A DNA stretch of 64,000 nucleotides, from NCBI RefSeq assembly GCF_000327505.1, contig NC_019942.1:62001-126000 (forward strand). The letters are read 5' to 3'. The stretch's first letter is position 1. Each line of letters begins with the position of its first letter. The position numbers were made by a program, and so were the translations under genes. This DNA comes from Aciduliprofundum sp. MAR08-339. GTDB taxonomy: Archaea > Thermoplasmatota > Thermoplasmata > Thermoplasmatales > Aciduliprofundaceae. Under the pieces are notes generated by a model that saw only the letters and a list, made by a program, of their open reading frames with translations, searched no databases and was not told where the DNA came from. Shown piece by piece: positions 63,219-64,000 of this stretch.

Positions 63219-63355
63219 TTTTTCACCTCCTTTTCAAATATCTCTCCCATCCATCCCTCATCCAAAGGTACGGGGTGGTAGTCTCGGGCCGGAAAACCGG
63301 CCCTCACCGACTGCCCCAAAATATGAGAGATGGGTGTGTCAGCGTGACCCTTCAT
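63215..63355 (-). CDS. Putative 46-residue small protein in the oxidative operon
   Basis: The frame from ATG 63355 to TGA 63215 encodes 46 residues (N-terminus [21 protein letters not shown]-terminus [13 protein letters not shown]). It starts two bases after the flavin reductase stop and ends in an ATGA overlap with rubredoxin, which is how real operon genes here are joined. It has no membrane segment or Cys. A GC hairpin (63286-63303) lies inside it. No family recognised; a structured intercistronic leader is the alternative. Confidence 0.5.
   Translation of the reverse strand: MKGHADTPISHILGQSVRAGFPARDYHPVPLDEGWMGEIFEKEVKK
63286..63303 (-). other. GC-rich hairpin GGGCCGG-AAAA-CCGGCCC
   Basis: A perfect 7-bp GC stem with a four-base loop, unlike the surrounding composition, within the small ORF and 68 bases before the rubredoxin start. 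There is no T-run after it, so it is not an intrinsic terminator. It could affect message stability or ribosome loading of rubredoxin. Confidence 0.45.
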
Positions 63356-63357
63356 TC

Positions 63358-63867
63358 TCACTTGCCTCCTATGTAGGTGGCCGCCTTTTCAGGTGTTTTA
63401 CCCTTCACCACATTGTGGTAATAATCGTAGGTCATGGGACGCCCCTCCCCCAGTTTCTCCGCGTCCACAACTTCTCCCACAAATAGGGTGTGAGTTCCAA
63501 CATCAATTGAGTCAACAACCCTGGCCTCTATGTATCCAAGGGAATGATCAAGCACGATTGGAGCACCTGTAACTCCTATCTTGTACCTTGTGTTGTCAAA
63601 CTTACTTACATCCCTTCCACTTCTGAATCCAAACAGACCTATGAATTTGAATGGAGCCTCTGTGGAGAGTATTGAGACTGAGAACACACCACTGGACTCA
63701 ATAAACTCATGCGTGAGATTTTCTTTATTTATGCTTATTGCGATTCTTGCAGGTTTTGATGTTATCTGAAAGGCAGTGTTGGCTATCTGCCCGTTCAATT
63801 TTCCATCTTTAACTGAGGAAATCACATACATTCCATAGCTCAATTCATGGAGCACCTTCCTATCCAT
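63358..63867 (-). CDS. Flavin reductase-domain protein (flavoredoxin, Hrb-like)
   Basis: 169 residues. HELSYGMYVISSVKDGKLNGQIANTAFQITSKPARIAISINKE is the FMN-binding flavin-reductase fold, with SGVFSVSIL and the later GYIEARVVDSIDVGTHTLFVGEV. In Moorella the homologous domain fused to rubredoxin (Hrb) passes NADH electrons to FprA; here the two parts are separate genes just before fprA. First gene of the operon, leaderless from its TATA box. Confidence 0.9.
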   Translation of the reverse strand: MDRKVLHELSYGMYVISSVKDGKLNGQIANTAFQITSKPARIAISINKENLTHEFIESSGVFSVSILSTEAPFKFIGLFGFRSGRDVSKFDNTRYKIGVTGAPIVLDHSLGYIEARVVDSIDVGTHTLFVGEVVDAEKLGEGRPMTYDYYHNVVKGKTPEKAATYIGGK

Positions 63868-63886
63868 ATGGTAGGTAATAGGTTCG

Positions 63887-63897
63887 AATTATATAAG
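63887..63897 (-). promoter_or_regulatory. Promoter of the oxidative-defence operon
   Basis: CTTATATAATT on the minus strand is a strong TATA box about 25 bases before ATG 63867. Further upstream, TTTGAATTTCAAA (63905-63917 region) is an inverted repeat with 5-base arms, and CCTATCCATATGGTAGG (63859-63875) is a near-palindrome covering the start codon; both are candidate operators. Confidence 0.55.
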
Positions 63898-63935
63898 AGT
63901 TTCGTTTGAATTTCAAATCAATTACTTTGAGAAAA

Positions 63936-63946
63936 CTTTAATAAGG
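63936..63946 (+). promoter_or_regulatory. TATA box of the Lrp/AsnC-like gene
   Basis: CTTTAATAAGG is about 25-30 bases before ATG 63969, divergent from the operon promoter. Confidence 0.45.
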
Positions 63947-63968
63947 AGTTTCCATTTATGTACAAATA

Positions 63969-64000
63969 ATGGATAAAAAAGATTTAAAAATCATAGAATT
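63969..64000 (+). CDS. Start of a probable Lrp/AsnC-family regulator (cut by window edge)
   Basis: Only ten residues are visible, MDKKDLKIIE, which match the opening of the first helix of Lrp/AsnC regulators (xDxxDxKILxxL). It diverges from the oxidative operon and shares its 100-base control region, so it could regulate it. The family call rests on very little sequence. Confidence 0.45.
   Translation, partial: MDKKDLKIIE

Noticed and set aside
63286-63303. GC hairpin as an intrinsic terminator
   Set aside because: No T-run follows it and rubredoxin and fprA continue the operon with their own ribosome sites.
55338-63867. An encapsulin nanocompartment operon suggested by ferritin-like genes
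   Set aside because: I found no HK97-fold shell gene among the operon genes; only cargo-like proteins are present.

Overview
The window is gene-dense archaeal chromosome, most likely euryarchaeal and close to Thermoplasmata / the DHVE2 (Aciduliprofundum-like) lineage. Diagnostic archaeal genes are RpoK, TiaS, archaeosine synthase, SRP54, TrmY, Nep1, aEF-1beta, aCPSF-type RNase and KptA. Many genes have a TATA-like box about 25 bases before a start codon with no leader, while downstream operon genes have GGAGGTGA-type Shine-Dalgarno sites. The lineage assignment is inference from gene content. No insertion sequence, CRISPR array or prophage was seen. Every gap longer than about 100 bases is accounted for; the only sizeable non-coding stretch is about 250 bases after tRNA-Ala. 

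Layout. 1-8100: end of an AlaX editing protein, purine permease, dihydropteroate synthase, UPF0200 kinase-like protein, MscS channel, membrane pyrophosphatase. 8200-13190: DUF134 regulator, two PhoU/RCK_C proteins, beta-CASP RNase, RpoK, TiaS and a tRNA-binding protein. 13275-20974: tandem ribbon-helix-helix protein, FtsZ, a 1585-residue protein built of about 23 helical repeats with a C-terminal RING-like zinc finger, then ArcS. 20971-28901: exonuclease-degenerate PolB, radical SAM enzyme, TrmY, SRP54, class II ribonucleotide reductase, Nep1. 29451-32768: purSLQ. 33455-42144: MIP18-type protein, KptA, three tRNAs (Ala, Leu, Arg), TrmO, aspartate 4-decarboxylase, MBL enzyme, NUDIX, amidohydrolase, SDR, ferredoxin, ACT regulator. 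42150-47671: two large secreted, membrane-anchored proteins flanking a CoaD-XTPase fusion. 47772-54965: HtpX, aEF-1beta, aminotransferase, NifX-like protein behind a perfect 16-bp palindrome, GTP-PEPCK, glycerophosphodiesterase. 54986-63867: an oxygen/peroxide/iron defence block. 

The two most interesting systems are these. (a) The FtsZ cluster, in which a giant spectrin-like repeat protein is encoded 46 bases after ftsZ and is a candidate archaeal cell-division or cytoskeletal component. (b) A 14-gene minus-strand operon of about 8.5 kb holding flavin reductase, a 46-residue small ORF, rubredoxin, FprA, PrxQ, ferritin-like protein, KatG, rubrerythrin, rhodanese-ABM fusion, ferritin, superoxide reductase, HdeD-like protein, winged-helix protein and Prx6-type peroxiredoxin. 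It is closed by a T-rich terminator and diverges from an Lrp/AsnC-type gene at the window end. Together these genes would reduce O2, superoxide, H2O2 and organic peroxides and sequester the released iron.
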